Assembly: GCA_022447885.1 (NCBI GenBank) | Contig: JAKUTA010000075.1 | Coordinates: forward strand, 1 to 6,180 | Direction of reading: 5' to 3' | Source of the DNA: Candidatus Poseidoniales archaeon | GTDB lineage: Archaea; Thermoplasmatota; Poseidoniia; Poseidoniales; Thalassarchaeaceae | DNA: 6,180 nucleotides | Shown: piece after piece, positions 5,361 through 6,180 of the stretch | Position numbering within the stretch: position 1 is the first letter of the stretch | Layout: each line of letters starts with the position of its first letter | Position numbers and translations under genes: made by a program | Notes under the pieces: model-generated | What the model saw: only the letters and a program-made list of their open reading frames with translations | Database searches by the model: none | Told to the model about the DNA's origin: nothing

Positions 5361-6180
5361 ATGCGAGGCCGGTCCCGCCCCCTGTTAGTCGCCGCAGTGC
5401 TGCTGCTGCTGCTGCTCCCGACCCCGGCGCTGGCGCACAATGAGGTGGTCGAACTCAGACACATCCGCATCATCGAGCTGCGCGACATCGGCATCGAGGC
5501 GTCAGCACTCTCGCCCGACGGTGATGACGTGCTGCTGGTGGGATTGGAGGGTTGGGCACATCTGCTGGATGCGGTCGACCCGAATGTGGAGGTGGAGTTG
5601 AACAGCAATGACGAGGATGACCTGCACGATGTGGATTGGCACCCGCGCGGCAACACCGCCCTGATCGTGGGTGATGCGGGAACGATGCTGCGCTACACCC
5701 GCGAGGACCACTCGATCACCCATGTCTCGGGTTCGGCTGGAGCACTCTACGGCCAGGACCTGTCGGCCGTCTCCTGGGACGGCCCGGGCAACTGGGCGTA
5801 CCTCGGAGGGCCGGGGGGGCTGCTGATGCGCTACCGGGAGAATGGGACCACCGGCGAAGGTGAGTTCCACGTCCTCGAAGGTTCACGCAGCAGCGACATC
5901 ACCGCCATCGACTGTCATGCGGTGATGCACTCTCACTGCGCGGTGAGCACGCGCTCCGATGGTCTGGCGCTCATCGACGTCAACCACACCGTGCATTGGC
6001 TGCCCACCTCGGGTGCTACCGACTGGGCCGATGTCATCTGTCCCAGCGCGGGAATCGACCGCTGCGTGGCGATCGGCCGCGACCAGTCGGTCGGAGTCGT
6101 CCTGCTCGACGTGAACGCCGCCGGCAACAGCCAGTTCCACTCGAAGCGGGTGGAGACCGCTGGCCAGTTCACCGGGGTGC
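5361..6180 (+). CDS. Exported beta-propeller-like protein, 3' end missing
   Basis: 273 residues are visible before the window ends. The start has a textbook Sec signal peptide: basic MRGRSR, a hydrophobic core with six leucines (14-19), and PTPALA at 20-25 followed by HNEV, with likely cleavage after Ala25. The mature part shows repeats typical of propeller blades: ALSPDGDDVLLVG (49-61), VDWHPRGNTALIVGDAGTMLRY (91-112) and VSWDGPGNWAYLGGPGGLLMRY (137-158), about 42-46 residues apart, then two less similar units at about 182-206 and 225-250. Those last two each carry a Cys pair with identical spacing (Cys185/Cys193 and Cys227/Cys235), plausibly disulfides outside the cell. No catalytic motif is visible; the WD40/YVTN-like shape suggests binding or a surface role. 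Start: ATG at 5361 because it begins the signal peptide and lies a leaderless distance from a TATA-like box; the in-frame ATG at 5301 would put 20 extra polar, proline-rich residues ahead. Divergent from the tyrS operon. Confidence 0.85.
   Translation, partial: MRGRSRPLLVAAVLLLLLLPTPALAHNEVVELRHIRIIELRDIGIEASALSPDGDDVLLVGLEGWAHLLDAVDPNVEVELNSNDEDDLHDVDWHPRGNTALIVGDAGTMLRYTREDHSITHVSGSAGALYGQDLSAVSWDGPGNWAYLGGPGGLLMRYRENGTTGEGEFHVLEGSRSSDITAIDCHAVMHSHCAVSTRSDGLALIDVNHTVHWLPTSGATDWADVICPSAGIDRCVAIGRDQSVGVVLLDVNAAGNSQFHSKRVETAGQFTGV
5400..5414 (+). repeat. Five tandem CTG codons in the signal peptide
   Basis: Five CTG units in a row, followed by CTC, encode the leucine core of the signal peptide. 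Change in copy number would keep the frame and only alter core length. Confidence 0.6.

Noticed and set aside
1..6180. CRISPR arrays, tRNA/rRNA genes, insertion sequences or attachment sites
   Set aside because: I found no spaced repeats, cloverleaf-like sequence, transposase motifs or terminal inverted repeats.

Overview
The window looks like a piece of a GC-rich marine euryarchaeal genome, most plausibly a Poseidoniia-type lineage (Marine Group II/III). The main evidence is an archaeal/eukaryal-type tyrosyl-tRNA synthetase, AT-rich BRE/TATA-like boxes at sensible distances upstream of several starts, very acidic proteins and a mevalonate-pathway gene. The lineage is inferred from protein character; no marker gene such as 16S rRNA is present.

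Layout, left to right. (1) Positions 1-1107, minus strand: an acyl-CoA dehydrogenase of the short-chain (butyryl-CoA) type, cut by the window edge just before the segment that should carry its catalytic Glu. (2) Positions 1108-1246: a divergent intergenic region with an AT-rich, near-palindromic TATA-like box. (3) Positions 1247-1750, plus strand: a small, strongly acidic glycine-cleavage-H-like protein that has lost the lipoyl-lysine. (4) Positions 1821-3374, minus strand: a long HMG-CoA synthase resembling the Bacteroidetes/eukaryote style rather than the short archaeal enzyme, with its catalytic Glu, Cys and His present. (5) Positions 3510-4679, minus strand: tyrosyl-tRNA synthetase, with HIGW in place of HIGH. 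(6) Positions 4716-5249, minus strand: an unrecognised 177-residue protein, 36 bp upstream of tyrS and probably cotranscribed with it. (7) Positions 5250-5360: a second divergent intergenic region with a perfect 16-bp palindrome and two TATA-like boxes. (8) Positions 5361-6180, plus strand: the N-terminal part of an exported beta-propeller-like protein with a clear signal peptide.

The genes do not form one obvious pathway. The acyl-CoA dehydrogenase (fatty-acid or amino-acid oxidation) and HMG-CoA synthase (first committed step to isoprenoid lipids) both handle acyl-CoA, and the lipoate-less H-like protein sits between them. TyrRS with its upstream partner is a housekeeping unit. I see no mobile element, CRISPR array, RNA gene or defence system. 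The most unusual item is the H-protein-like gene without its lysine.
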